DNA of 52,744 bases, from the NCBI GenBank assembly GCA_023701385.1, contig JAMPXC010000023.1, positions 1-52,744 on the forward strand, read 5' to 3'. Source of the stretch: Pseudobdellovibrio sp. (lineage in GTDB: Bacteria > Bdellovibrionota > Bdellovibrionia > Bdellovibrionales > Bdellovibrionaceae). Shown piece by piece: positions 30,801-39,930 of the stretch; positions within the stretch are counted from its first letter, which is position 1, and every line of letters starts with the position of its first letter. The translations under genes were made by a program, and so were the position numbers. The notes beneath the pieces are model-generated. The model was given only the letters and a program-made list of their open reading frames with translations, was not told the origin of the DNA and did no database searches.

Positions 30801-33800
30801 ATGAAACTGGTTACCACCGTATCTTTAACGTCTCTGCTTATTTTGTCAGCTTGCACACCAAGCCAAAACAACAACTCAAAGATGATTCCGCTGTTACAAG
30901 ACACGCAAAACATCATTAGTACGCGCGCTCAGAACCAAACGCACGTTATGGCTTTAGTTAAGCTACAAACTCCATCTTTACTTGAAACTTCAAGCAAAGA
31001 AGAAGGCGTAACGATCGTTGATAACGAACAAGCCGCTCAAATCACAAGTGAACAAACTAAAGCTATCGCTGATATGAAAGCGTTAGATACTGAAGTTCAG
31101 GTTCTTTATAAATACCGTTACGTATTAAATGCGGTTGCAGTTCTTGCTCCTATCAAAGTTTTAGAAAAACTTAAAGCTATAGGAACAATCGCTTCTTGGG
31201 AGGGTATCGGCACGTTTGCTCGTCCGATCACATTCCAAACTGATGCTTTAACTGCGGCGACTAAAACTTTAACTGAAAGAAATTCGTCTAAGTTTATTGG
31301 CGCTGAAAAATTAAATGAAGCCGGTCTTACGGGTAAAGGTATTCGTGTAGGTGTTATCGATACGGGTATCGACTACACGCACTCAATGTTTAAAGGTGTA
31401 GGAACTGCTGAAGCCTACAAGGCGATTGATCCAGCTAAAGAAGCCTTAGGATTTCCAAGTGAGAAAATCCGTGGTGGGGTTGACTTAGTAGGTACTGAGT
31501 ACGATTCAGCTTCTCCAGATTTCTTTCACCGCGTACCAAAGCCAGATTTAAATCCACTTGATGAAGGTGGTCACGGTACGCACGTAGCAGGTACTATTGC
31601 TGGTATCGGTGATAATGTAACTTCATATAATGGTATGGCTCCAGATGCAGACCTTTATGCAATCAAAGTTTTCGGTGCTGATGGTTCAACATCTGACATG
31701 GTTGTTATCGCTGGTCTTGAGTATTCTGCCGATCCAAATGGTGATGGCGATTTACGTGATCAATTAGATATCGTGAATCTTTCATTAGGTTCTGGTTACG
31801 GTAATCCTAAAATTCTTTACGCTGAAGCTGTTAAAAACTTAGCTAAAGGCGGAACAGTATCAGTTATCTCTGCAGGTAACTCTGGTGCTAAAGATTATAT
31901 CGTGGGGGCTCCGGGCACTTCGACTGAAGCTTTATCGGTAGCAGCGTCTATTGATAACGGTGATCACAACTGGCACTTCACAGCGTCTGTAGTTAAAGCA
32001 GGGGATGAAGAAATCTCTGTTGAAACTATGGAAGCTGCAACAACGCAAAAAGTTTCTGAGGGCGATGTTTCGGGTGCGTTAGTTCACATCGGAAATGCAG
32101 CGGCTGAATTAACTGAAGAACAAAAAGCGGCCGTTAAAGGTCACGTGGCTTTAATCGACCGTGGTGCTGTGACATTTAATGATAAAGTTAAACGTGCTGC
32201 TGAAGCTGGCGCGATCGGTGTTGTCGTTGCTAACAACCAGGAAGGTGCAGCTTTCACAATGGGAACAACTGATAAATTTGATATTCCAGCGATTATGATC
32301 ACTAAAGACGTGGGTGTGAAACTTAAAGCAGCTCTTGCAGCTGGCCAAGGTGCTTCAATCCAATTTAAGACAGACAAAACAATCGAAAAACCAGAGCTTA
32401 TCGATACATTAACTGGTTTTAGCTCTAAAGGTCCTCGTTCAATCGATGGTTTCTTAAAACCAGAAATCTCTGCTCCAGGTTCGGATATTATTTCTGCAGC
32501 TATGGGTAAAGGTTCTGAAGTTGTGAAATTATCTGGTACATCAATGGCTGCTCCTCATATGGCCGGTGTATTAGCGTTAGTTAAACAGTCTTTTAAAAAC
32601 CGTGAAATCGAAGTTTCGGCTTTAGATTTAAAACACGTAGCTATGGGAACTTCTAAAACAATCGGAGACCTTGCTGGTCGTTACCCAGTATCTCGCCAAG
32701 GTTCTGGTCGTGTGCAAGCTGATGTAGCAGCGTTATCTGATCTAATCGCTGAAGAGCCATCTGTCTCTTTCGGAGAAATCAATATAGAGGCGAAGAAAGT
32801 TGTTAAATCAACTCTTCACTTAAAAAATGTTGGCGCAGAAGATAAAACGGTGAGTATTGAATTCGTGGGTAACGAGTTCGTGCAATTAAACAACGCTCAA
32901 TTAGTGACTTTAAAAGCTGGTGAATCAACGGCTGTGAAATTAACTTTCACACTTGATGCAACAAAAATGAAAGATGCCTACGTTCGTGAAATGGACGGTT
33001 GGGTATTAGTTAAAGCTAACGGTGCAGAATTGTACCGCGTTCCGGTTTTAGCTGTAGCTCACAAATTATCTGCTATTACTTCAAAAGGTTTATCTGTTTT
33101 ATCTTCAGCAAATGATGCTGAAGGTTCGGCGGTTGAATTATCTCTTAAAAATGAATCAGCAAATGCCGGTGAAGTCTTGTTATTCAACTTATTAGCTAAA
33201 GATGAAAGAAAACCATTAGCAAATTCATTCATGAATGCTGATTGTGATTTACAAACTGTAGGTTACAGAATCGTTTCTAAAGAAACCGATGCCGGTGTTG
33301 AACAATTCGTAGAATTCGGTGTTAAGGTTTACAAACCAATGACAACTTGGAATTCATGTGACGTTTCTATCTTAGTTGATTCTGATAAAGATGGCGTTGT
33401 TGAACAAGAAATCCTTGGTGCAAACACGAAATCAATCCCAGGTGAAACAGCTGAGATCTTTGCTTCGACTTTAATTGATGCAACTAAAGCACGTGAAATC
33501 AGAAAAGCTTTTGAAGCTAAGATCGAAGCTGTGAAAAACGATGCAGCGGCTTTGCAAGCTTTAAAAGACCAAGAGAAATACACTGAAGCTTTAATCGATC
33601 AAAATGATTTAACTGTTTACAACAACTCAACTGTAGTTGTGATGCAAGCTCGTATCAGTCAGTTAAAGTTAGACAGCAAAAACCAATTAAACTTCAAAGT
33701 TGTAGTTACTCACAACGAACAAGCTTCGGTTCAAATGGATGACCATTTATCAAACGAAAAATCATTCTCTGTATCTATGGAAACTTCTGACCAAGCGTTC

Positions 33801-33977
33801 TTAGGTTTAGGCGAAGCGCAAGTGGTTAACGCTGGTGCAAGCTCAACTGTTGAGTTAACTAAAGGCCGTGGCCAACAATCACTTCTCGTGTTATTACCAC
33901 AAAATAAAGTATCTTTCTCAGATGCTTTAAATGATCTGCAAGCTTTAATTCTTAAACCAGAATTCAAAGCTCCGTAA
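30801..33977 (+). CDS. subtilisin-family (S8) lipoprotein protease with PA insert
   Basis: 1058 aa. Lipobox L-S-A-C18 marks it as a lipoprotein. A propeptide (about 40-130) precedes the catalytic domain: D187 in VGVIDTGIDYTH, H258 in GGHGTHVAG and S581 in SGTSMAAPHMAG. The long H-to-S gap holds a protease-associated (PA) domain (about 410-535: VALIDRGAVTFNDKVKRA). Beta-sandwich domains follow, as in lactocepin and C5a peptidase, which are surface proteases. Complete triad, so active. Preceded by a GGGGG leader and a sigma54-like promoter, ended by a strong terminator. Probably digests external or prey protein; inference. Confidence 0.92.
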   Translation: MKLVTTVSLTSLLILSACTPSQNNNSKMIPLLQDTQNIISTRAQNQTHVMALVKLQTPSLLETSSKEEGVTIVDNEQAAQITSEQTKAIADMKALDTEVQVLYKYRYVLNAVAVLAPIKVLEKLKAIGTIASWEGIGTFARPITFQTDALTAATKTLTERNSSKFIGAEKLNEAGLTGKGIRVGVIDTGIDYTHSMFKGVGTAEAYKAIDPAKEALGFPSEKIRGGVDLVGTEYDSASPDFFHRVPKPDLNPLDEGGHGTHVAGTIAGIGDNVTSYNGMAPDADLYAIKVFGADGSTSDMVVIAGLEYSADPNGDGDLRDQLDIVNLSLGSGYGNPKILYAEAVKNLAKGGTVSVISAGNSGAKDYIVGAPGTSTEALSVAASIDNGDHNWHFTASVVKAGDEEISVETMEAATTQKVSEGDVSGALVHIGNAAAELTEEQKAAVKGHVALIDRGAVTFNDKVKRAAEAGAIGVVVANNQEGAAFTMGTTDKFDIPAIMITKDVGVKLKAALAAGQGASIQFKTDKTIEKPELIDTLTGFSSKGPRSIDGFLKPEISAPGSDIISAAMGKGSEVVKLSGTSMAAPHMAGVLALVKQSFKNREIEVSALDLKHVAMGTSKTIGDLAGRYPVSRQGSGRVQADVAALSDLIAEEPSVSFGEINIEAKKVVKSTLHLKNVGAEDKTVSIEFVGNEFVQLNNAQLVTLKAGESTAVKLTFTLDATKMKDAYVREMDGWVLVKANGAELYRVPVLAVAHKLSAITSKGLSVLSSANDAEGSAVELSLKNESANAGEVLLFNLLAKDERKPLANSFMNADCDLQTVGYRIVSKETDAGVEQFVEFGVKVYKPMTTWNSCDVSILVDSDKDGVVEQEILGANTKSIPGETAEIFASTLIDATKAREIRKAFEAKIEAVKNDAAALQALKDQEKYTEALIDQNDLTVYNNSTVVVMQARISQLKLDSKNQLNFKVVVTHNEQASVQMDDHLSNEKSFSVSMETSDQAFLGLGEAQVVNAGASSTVELTKGRGQQSLLVLLPQNKVSFSDALNDLQALILKPEFKAP

Positions 33978-34017
33978 TAGGTAGGCCGTCCCTTTTTCGG
34001 GAGCGCCGTGGTAAAAT

Positions 34018-34049
34018 AAAAAAGCCAGGTTTATGACCTGGCTTTTTTT
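34018..34049 (+). terminator. intrinsic terminator of the protease gene
   Basis: AAAAAGCCAGGT pairs with ACCTGGCTTTTT around TTATG and continues in a T-run to 34049. Shares the AGCCAGG/CCTGGCT stem with the topoisomerase terminator at 28630. Confidence 0.9.
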
Positions 34050-34493
34050 ATGCTTTTAATCCCTGAATCGAACGTCGGCATAATGCAGCGTTGTCGTCAA
34101 ATCCCGCGAGATGCCACTACTGGGAACATAAGTGGCTATGACTGTAATGCAAATCAAACAAACAACAGTAAGATGCAAATGCAGAAATTTGGTAATGCAA
34201 AGAAAGTTGAAATGAAGAATATTTCATCGGATATGCAAATTACCAATAAACTAAACTCTGCAACTCAACAAAAATCAGCTACGACAGCAGAAATTAAAAA
34301 TCTCAACGAGATTATTTCCAAAAGCAATTTATCTTCGCAATCTGATCTTGCAACGCTTTTAAGCCAACTTACACTTAAGCCTGTTAAAGATCAAAAATCA
34401 GGAAAATCACTTTTTCAAGTAACGAAAATTGAAGCTGGATCTATATGGGAAAAGTCAGGACTAAAAGTTGGTGATCTAGTTACGCAACAATAG
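34050..34493 (+). pseudogene. GspC-like PDZ remnant
   Basis: Open frame of 147 codons starting directly in the T-run of the preceding terminator, without a ribosome site. Residues 1-95 are low-complexity Asn/Gln/Lys-rich. Residues 105-147 resemble the start of the PDZ domain of type II secretion protein C (LKPVKDQKSGKSLFQVTKI then EAGSIWEKSGLKVGDLV) but stop before the domain is complete. The expected membrane anchor is also missing. Likely a decayed or transferred fragment; a genuine small protein cannot be excluded. Confidence 0.45.
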
Positions 34494-34501
34494 CTTTGAA
34501 A

Positions 34502-34528
34502 GCAGCATAGATTTCACCATCATGCTGC
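34502..34528 (+). terminator. 7-bp hairpin after the PDZ remnant
   Basis: GCAGCAT pairs with ATGCTGC around a 13-base loop, 8 bases after the remnant's stop; no T-run follows. It also faces the 3' end of the convergent small secreted-protein gene at 34571. Confidence 0.35.
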
Positions 34529-34570
34529 CTTCAGTTGTGAAAAGGCGGCCTTCGATTGAAAGAGCAGAAA

Positions 34571-34852
34571 TTAGTTATTTGCTTGTAAGCAAACTTTTTC
34601 TGCGCCGATAAACTCAGAAGAAGCAGCTGCCATAGCGATAACTTGTCCGTGCTTGTTGTAAACTGTGTAAGTCACAGAACCGTCGTTGTGTTTTTGGATT
34701 GTACCAACAGCTGATTTAGAAAATTTAATGTGGCAGGCTTTTTGTGTCATCGCTTTTGCCCAGCCGCTTTCAGTTGGAAAAGTTGGAACATCAACAAAAG
34801 CCATTGCTGGTGTAGTTGCAAGTAAAGCTAGGGAAAGAATAATTGTTTTCAT
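34571..34852 (-). CDS. small secreted protein
   Basis: 93 aa with a clear signal peptide (1-18, ending AMA). The mature 75 residues contain two cysteines (likely one disulfide) and alternating strands (VTYTVYNKHGQVIAMAA). AAGGAG lies seven bases before the start and a TTGACA promoter upstream. No family recognised; periplasmic or secreted role unknown. Confidence 0.75.
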   Translation of the reverse strand: MKTIILSLALLATTPAMAFVDVPTFPTESGWAKAMTQKACHIKFSKSAVGTIQKHNDGSVTYTVYNKHGQVIAMAAASSEFIGAEKVCLQANN

Positions 34853-34880
34853 TAGAAACTCCTTTTTGTTTTGAGGAGCT

Positions 34881-34910
34881 TATCTAGCGAAAAATTTTAA
34901 ATACTGTCAA
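34881..34910 (-). promoter_or_regulatory. sigma70-type promoter of the small secreted-protein gene
   Basis: Minus strand TTGACA (34910-34905), 18 bases, TAGATA (34886-34881). It would give a leader of about 20 bases containing AAGGAG. The stretch 34911-34996 contains nothing recognisable. Confidence 0.5.
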
Positions 34911-34996
34911 CGGGGTGACGTAAGATCTCACTCGCAGTTTGTGGAGCGCTTTTTCAGTTCATTAAATATTTTAACAACAGTTTAACAAAAATATTT

Positions 34997-35595
34997 TTAA
35001 TTATTTTTCGTCACTAATAAAATTTTCTTACGATGAGCGGGATCTAGTTCTTCTATTGAGTAGCGAAGCATTGTACGCGGCATTTTTTTACCAAAGCGTT
35101 CAATAAATTTTAACAAGCGGTTTTTATCTTTTTTGCCGGCTTCACGTAGTAACCATCCTGAAGCTTTGTGCATCAGATCTTCTTTTTCATTTAAGAATTT
35201 TTCAGCAAATTGAAAAGTAAGATCAAGATCGTGCTCGCGATGCGTTTATCCCAATTGGCTTTTGAATTTGAAAGTTTGATTAACAGCTGTGGTCTTTAAT
35301 CAAATTACAGTAGTGGCCTAAGATTTTGCAACAAGACATGTCTACTAAATCCCAGTTGTTCGCAAATTTTCTATACTTTAAATAGAAATTAACAAGTACT
35401 TTACGAGATTTGAGGTCTTTAGTTTTACGGTATTTTTCAGTCAAGATATGCAAAGCCAAGGCGCGATCTTCATGAATAGGGCTATGTAATAAGATAGATA
35501 AATCTTTATCGCTGATAGCTAAAAACTTTAAAGCGACATGGCGGTTTGTGGGAACGCTGACTCCGATAAACTTGGGCTGGGATTAATTTTTTCAT
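34997..35595 (-). pseudogene. frameshifted AlkD-like DNA alkylation repair gene
   Basis: Translating the minus strand piecewise gives a recognisable AlkD-family HEAT-repeat DNA glycosylase: KFIGVSVPTNRHVALKFLAI, SPIHEDRALALHIL, NNWDLVDMSCCKILGHY, then in other frames SNSKANWDKRIAST and HKASGWLLREAGKKDKN, FGKKMPRTMLRYSIEEL. At least three reading-frame breaks (near 35570, 35290 and 35240) and an internal stop separate the pieces. The start ATG overlaps the LysR stop. The gene once removed alkylated bases; now decayed unless sequencing errors are responsible. Confidence 0.8.
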
Positions 35596-36456
35596 CTAAA
35601 AGATATTCTGGCTTAATTCAGTTAATTGTTTAGTAAATTCTTGAATCGGGTCTTGGGTAGCAATACTTTTTCTTGAGATTAATTTAATTTCACGCGAGAT
35701 TGCCGGTGAAAACGCGGTGAAGCCTTTTTTCGGAATATTTAAGTGCTGGGCTAAGCCTAGCGGAATAATGCCGTTACCGAACCCTTCTTTCACCATTTGT
35801 GAAATGGCCGCAAAAGATTCGACATAGACAAAATCAGCTGATTTAACTTTGGAATTTTTTAAAAGACGGTCTTCCATATTTCTCCAGGTGCCAGAGTTTT
35901 TTTCGATCGTGATGACTTTACTCGTTTCACCAGCGGCGTCTTCATCAAATTTGTTATACACAAAAACTAAAGGCTCTTCGGTGATGCGGGTTGAAAATAA
36001 ATTTCCCGAACTCGCTGAAGAAAGAGAGATACATAATCCTAAATCGTAACGGCCAAGTTTTACGTTTTCTTCGACAAGCGTGGATCTATGAACGTGCAGA
36101 TCGAATTCAATATTTTTTATTTTACGGCTAGCTTGCTTAATTAACTTTGGCCCCCAGGTGGCAGCGATCGAATCGGCGAGGGCGATTGAATAGCGCGTGA
36201 TCCCATTTTCTGGTTTGAACTGTTTTAAACTTTTAAGTTCGGTGACCAGTGGCCGTGCGCGTAGAAGAAAGTCTTGTGCCTGTTGGGTCAATTTGACTCG
36301 GCGGCCATCGGGTTCGATCAGCTTAAAATTGACCTCGTTTTGCAGAGCTTGTAGGCGTTTTGTGACTGCAGATTGAGTTAAGCGTAATTGAGCAGCAGCT
36401 TCGCTGATCGTTCCGGTTCTTTCCAGGGCAATAAGGGCTTCGATACCTTCTAGCAT
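35596..36456 (-). CDS. LysR-type transcriptional regulator
   Basis: 286 aa. N-terminal winged HTH (1-60: LEGIEALIALERTGTISEAA, LTQSAVTKRLQALQ) and a two-lobed periplasmic-binding-like effector domain (about 90-286). Divergent from aconitase with 168 bases between, the usual LysR arrangement with an adjacent target. The intergenic region has repeated ATTCCTATTA boxes. The effector could be a TCA-cycle metabolite such as citrate; inference only. Its stop overlaps the start of the decayed alkD-like gene. Confidence 0.9.
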   Translation of the reverse strand: MLEGIEALIALERTGTISEAAAQLRLTQSAVTKRLQALQNEVNFKLIEPDGRRVKLTQQAQDFLLRARPLVTELKSLKQFKPENGITRYSIALADSIAATWGPKLIKQASRKIKNIEFDLHVHRSTLVEENVKLGRYDLGLCISLSSASSGNLFSTRITEEPLVFVYNKFDEDAAGETSKVITIEKNSGTWRNMEDRLLKNSKVKSADFVYVESFAAISQMVKEGFGNGIIPLGLAQHLNIPKKGFTAFSPAISREIKLISRKSIATQDPIQEFTKQLTELSQNIF

Positions 36457-36487
36457 ATGGTCTGTCCATTCGGGCTTAGGCCCATGT

Positions 36488-36542
36488 ATTCCTATTACTA
36501 CTACATTATATTCCTATTATTCAATTTTTTCAAGGTAGGAAT
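36488..36542. promoter_or_regulatory. candidate LysR operator between lysR and aconitase
   Basis: Two identical ATTCCTATTA boxes (36488-36497 and 36510-36519) are 22 bases apart, two helical turns, and an inverted TAGGAAT (36536-36542) pairs with the second box. This fits binding by a LysR tetramer controlling both divergent genes. Confidence 0.5.
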
Positions 36543-36586
36543 TGGCCGAGAATGAAAACGTACTGAGAACGCCTCTCAAAACATAC

Positions 36587-36612
36587 AAGGAGATGGTCGT
36601 GCTGAAAGCACG
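36587..36612 (+). promoter_or_regulatory. aconitase leader: displaced AAGGAG and small hairpin
   Basis: AAGGAG (36587-36592) is 32 bases before the aconitase ATG, too far to serve it directly. CGTGC/GCACG (36598-36602, 36608-36612) forms a 5-bp hairpin between them, which could bring the two closer. A GTG at 36599, six bases from the AAGGAG, opens a 37-codon out-of-frame basic peptide that overlaps the aconitase start. Confidence 0.35.
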
Positions 36613-36624
36613 CCATAAAAACAC

Positions 36625-38892
36625 ATGGCTAAAATCGAAACATCACCAGAAATGGTTAAAAAAGTTTACGAAACAACGCGCGCAAAATCTGAAGTTATCA
36701 GAAAACGTTTAAACCGTTCATTAACTTTAGCTGAAAAAATCATTTACGGTCACTTAGATGATCCGCAAAACCAAGAAATCAACCGTGGTTCTTCTTTCTT
36801 ACTTTTAAGACCAGACCGCGTAGCGATGCAAGATGCGACAGCGCAAATGGCAATCCTTCAATTCATGTTAGCTGGTAAAGATGAAGCGGCTGTGCCTTCA
36901 ACAGTTCACTGCGATCACTTAATCCAAGCTTATCACGGTAAAGAAGCTGATATGGCCGCTTCAAACGTAACGAACAAAGAAGTTTTTGAATTCTTAGCCA
37001 CAGCAGCTTCTCGTTACAATATCGGTTTTTGGAAACCAGGCGCTGGTATCATTCACCAAGTCATTTTAGAAAACTACGCTTTCCCAGGTGGTTTAATGAT
37101 CGGTACAGATTCTCACACGCCAAATGCGGGTGGCTTAGGTATGTGTGCTGTGGGTGTCGGTGGATCTGATGCTTCAGACGTCATGGTTGGTTTACCTTGG
37201 GAAGTTAAAAATCCTAAATTAATCGGAGTTCACTTAAAAGGTAAAATGAACGGTTGGACTTCTGCAAAAGACGTGATCTTAAAACTTTGCGGAATGTTAA
37301 CTGTAAAAGGTGGAACAGATAAAATCGTTGAGTACTTCGGTGAAGGCGCTGACGCGATTTCTTGTACTGGTAAAGCAACAATCACAAACATGGGTGCTGA
37401 GTTAGGTGCGACTTGTTCTGTATTTCCATACGATGCAAAAATGTCTGGTTACTTAAAAGCCACAGGACGCGCAGAATTAGCGGCGATTGCTGACCAAAAT
37501 AAAGATATTTTACGTGCTGATGACGATGTTATCGCCAATCCTAAAAAATACTTCGATGAAGTTTACGAAATTGATTTATCTTCTTTAGAGCCGCACCTTG
37601 TTGGTCCTCATACTCCAGATTTAGCTCGTCCGATTTCTAAAATCGCTGAAGAAGCTAAAGCTAACGGTTGGACATTAAAATTATCTTCGGCGCTTATCGG
37701 TTCTTGCACGAACTCTTCTTACGAAGATATCGGCCGCTCTGCGATGTTAGCTGAACAAGCTATGAAAATCGGTGTTAAGATGGCTCAGCCATTCTTAGTA
37801 AGTCCTGGTTCAACACAAATCCAAAACACAATCACTCGCGATGGCCAAATGAAAACATTTGAAGCTGTTGGTGCGACAGTGTTAGCCAATGCGTGCGGTC
37901 CTTGTATCGGTCAATGGAAACGCGACGATGTTAAAGCGGGTGAGAAAAATACAATTATCACTTCATTTAACCGTAACTTCCGCGGCCGTAATGATGCCAA
38001 CATGGAAACATTAGCATTCATCGGTTCACCTGAAATCGTTATGGCATTAGGGCTTGCGGGTCGTTTAGATTTCAATCCATTAACTGACGAATTAGTTGGT
38101 CCAAATGGTAAAGTGAAATTAACTCCTCCTTCAGCTCCGGAATTACCTGAAAAAGGTTTCGTACCTGATACAGTGGGTTACCAAAAACCTGAAGGGGCTA
38201 CGGCGAAAGTAACAATCGCTGATAACTCACCACGTTTACAATTCTTGCAACCATTCACAAAATGGGACGGTAAAGACTTCGTTGATCAATTATTATTAGC
38301 TAAAGCTAAAGGTAAATGTACAACAGATCATATTTCTCCGGGTGGTAAATGGTTAAATTTCCGTGGTCACTTAGATAAAATCTCTGACAACATGTTATTA
38401 GGTGCAGATAATGCCTTCTTACCGGGTGTTATCGGTAAAGGTAATAACCAGTTAGATGGTTCACAAAAAGAATTCGCAGCCGTGGCTCGTGATTACCAAG
38501 CTCATAACAAAGGTTGGATGATCATCGGTGATGAAAACTACGGTGAAGGTTCTTCTCGTGAGCACGCAGCGATGTCTCCACGTTACTTAGGTTGTACGGC
38601 AGTTATCACTAAATCTTTTGCTCGTATCCATGAAACAAACCTTAAAAAACAAGGTGTGTTAGCAGCGACTTTCGTAAATCCAGCGGACTACGATAAAATT
38701 CAAGAAAAAGATTTATTAACAATCCGTGGCTTAAACGATTTAGCTCCAGGTAAAGACTTAGTTCTTGAAGCTAAACACGCTGACGGTTCAGTTGATAAAA
38801 TTGCTATCAAGCACACTTACAACGCTGAGCAGTTAAAATGGTTTAAAGCAGGTTCTGCCTTGAATCTAATCCGTTCTGGCGGCAAAGTTTAA
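36625..38892 (+). CDS. acn: aconitate hydratase (mitochondrial-type)
   Basis: 755 aa. The [4Fe-4S] cysteines lie in GSCTNSSYEDIG and NACGPCIGQW; active-site motifs GTDSHTPNAGGLG, FNRNFRGRND and the swivel-domain NYGEGSSREHAA are all present. Sequence style and length match the mitochondrial aconitase branch rather than bacterial AcnA (about 890 aa) or AcnB. Interconverts citrate and isocitrate in the TCA cycle. An in-frame stop just upstream fixes the start at 36625. Divergent LysR likely regulates it. Ends with a strong terminator. Confidence 0.95.
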   Translation: MAKIETSPEMVKKVYETTRAKSEVIRKRLNRSLTLAEKIIYGHLDDPQNQEINRGSSFLLLRPDRVAMQDATAQMAILQFMLAGKDEAAVPSTVHCDHLIQAYHGKEADMAASNVTNKEVFEFLATAASRYNIGFWKPGAGIIHQVILENYAFPGGLMIGTDSHTPNAGGLGMCAVGVGGSDASDVMVGLPWEVKNPKLIGVHLKGKMNGWTSAKDVILKLCGMLTVKGGTDKIVEYFGEGADAISCTGKATITNMGAELGATCSVFPYDAKMSGYLKATGRAELAAIADQNKDILRADDDVIANPKKYFDEVYEIDLSSLEPHLVGPHTPDLARPISKIAEEAKANGWTLKLSSALIGSCTNSSYEDIGRSAMLAEQAMKIGVKMAQPFLVSPGSTQIQNTITRDGQMKTFEAVGATVLANACGPCIGQWKRDDVKAGEKNTIITSFNRNFRGRNDANMETLAFIGSPEIVMALGLAGRLDFNPLTDELVGPNGKVKLTPPSAPELPEKGFVPDTVGYQKPEGATAKVTIADNSPRLQFLQPFTKWDGKDFVDQLLLAKAKGKCTTDHISPGGKWLNFRGHLDKISDNMLLGADNAFLPGVIGKGNNQLDGSQKEFAAVARDYQAHNKGWMIIGDENYGEGSSREHAAMSPRYLGCTAVITKSFARIHETNLKKQGVLAATFVNPADYDKIQEKDLLTIRGLNDLAPGKDLVLEAKHADGSVDKIAIKHTYNAEQLKWFKAGSALNLIRSGGKV

Positions 38893-38920
38893 TAAGAGCT
38901 TTCTTAAATATTAAACTCGT

Positions 38921-38951
38921 AAAGGGCTCTCTAACCGAGAGCCCTTTTTTT
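38921..38951 (+). terminator. intrinsic terminator after aconitase
   Basis: AAAGGGCTCTC pairs with GAGAGCCCTTT around TAACC, followed by a T-run to 38951. Strong rho-independent terminator. Confidence 0.95.
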
Positions 38952-38982
38952 ATGGGCTGAAGCCTATTGCTTACAAGGATGT

Positions 38983-39930
38983 ATGTCAAAGTTAAACGTG
39001 CAGTTAAATTCTCAACTTATTCAGCGCTTTCACGACATCATTAAACGATCTTCTGAAGTTATTTTAGATAAAGAAAATCAAATAACAAACACTGTTGTGT
39101 GCATGATCGCACGCGGGCATCTGCTGATTGAAGATGAACCAGGTGTTGGTAAAACGACGTTAGCGCAAACTATTGCTAAGCTTACTGGTTTACAACAAAG
39201 TCGTATTCAATTTACCAATGATTTATTGCCAGCTGACATTATCGGTCACATGGTTTTTAACCAAGATAAGCACGAGTTTTATTTTAAAGAAGGTCCGCTG
39301 TTTTCTGAATTAGTGTTAGCTGATGAATTAAACCGGGCTAATCCAAAAACACAAAGTGCCTTACTGCAAGCGATGGAAGAAAGCTCAGTCACTGTAGATC
39401 GTAAGACTTACAGTTTAGCTGAGAATTTTTTTTTAATCGCGACACAAAATCCAAAAATGCAAATCGGCACTTACGCTTTACCTGAAAGTCAGGTCGATCG
39501 TTTTTTAATGTCGATTCATTTAGATTACATTTCAAAAGATTCAGAAGTAAAACTTCTTTTAGGCGATAATCCGCGTAAGCTAATTGATGGCCTAAAGCCG
39601 ATTATCGGTAAAAATGATTTACTAGAAGCTTACAAAGAATCACAAAGTGTTCACTTAGATTCAAAGCTTGCTGAATTTATTGCTGACCTCCTTCAAGTGA
39701 CGCGTACGCATCAAGATCAATTTCAAACTTTATCAACGCGTGCAGGCTTAGCCTTAGTACAAACAAGTAAAGCGCGCGCATTTATTAACGGGCACGATTA
39801 TGTAGCGCCCGATGATTTATTATTATCACTGAAACCGGTGTTAGCGCATCGTTTGGCCGACCAACAAGGATTACCTTTTGGAGAACAAAAAGTTGAAGAA
39901 CTTTTACAACTGGTTCAAATCCCTCAGTAA
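38983..39930 (+). CDS. MoxR-family AAA+ ATPase
   Basis: 315 aa. Walker A EDEPGVGKTTLA (about 50-61), Walker B ELVLADELNRA, sensor 1 FFLIATQNP, then the MoxR lid with Y-A-L-P-E-S-Q-x-D-R-F. MoxR proteins act as chaperones that assemble or activate partner proteins, usually encoded next to DUF58 and transglutaminase-like proteins, as here. AAGG sits just upstream of the start; its end overlaps the DUF58 gene by 53 bases. Confidence 0.95.
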   Translation: MSKLNVQLNSQLIQRFHDIIKRSSEVILDKENQITNTVVCMIARGHLLIEDEPGVGKTTLAQTIAKLTGLQQSRIQFTNDLLPADIIGHMVFNQDKHEFYFKEGPLFSELVLADELNRANPKTQSALLQAMEESSVTVDRKTYSLAENFFLIATQNPKMQIGTYALPESQVDRFLMSIHLDYISKDSEVKLLLGDNPRKLIDGLKPIIGKNDLLEAYKESQSVHLDSKLAEFIADLLQVTRTHQDQFQTLSTRAGLALVQTSKARAFINGHDYVAPDDLLLSLKPVLAHRLADQQGLPFGEQKVEELLQLVQIPQ

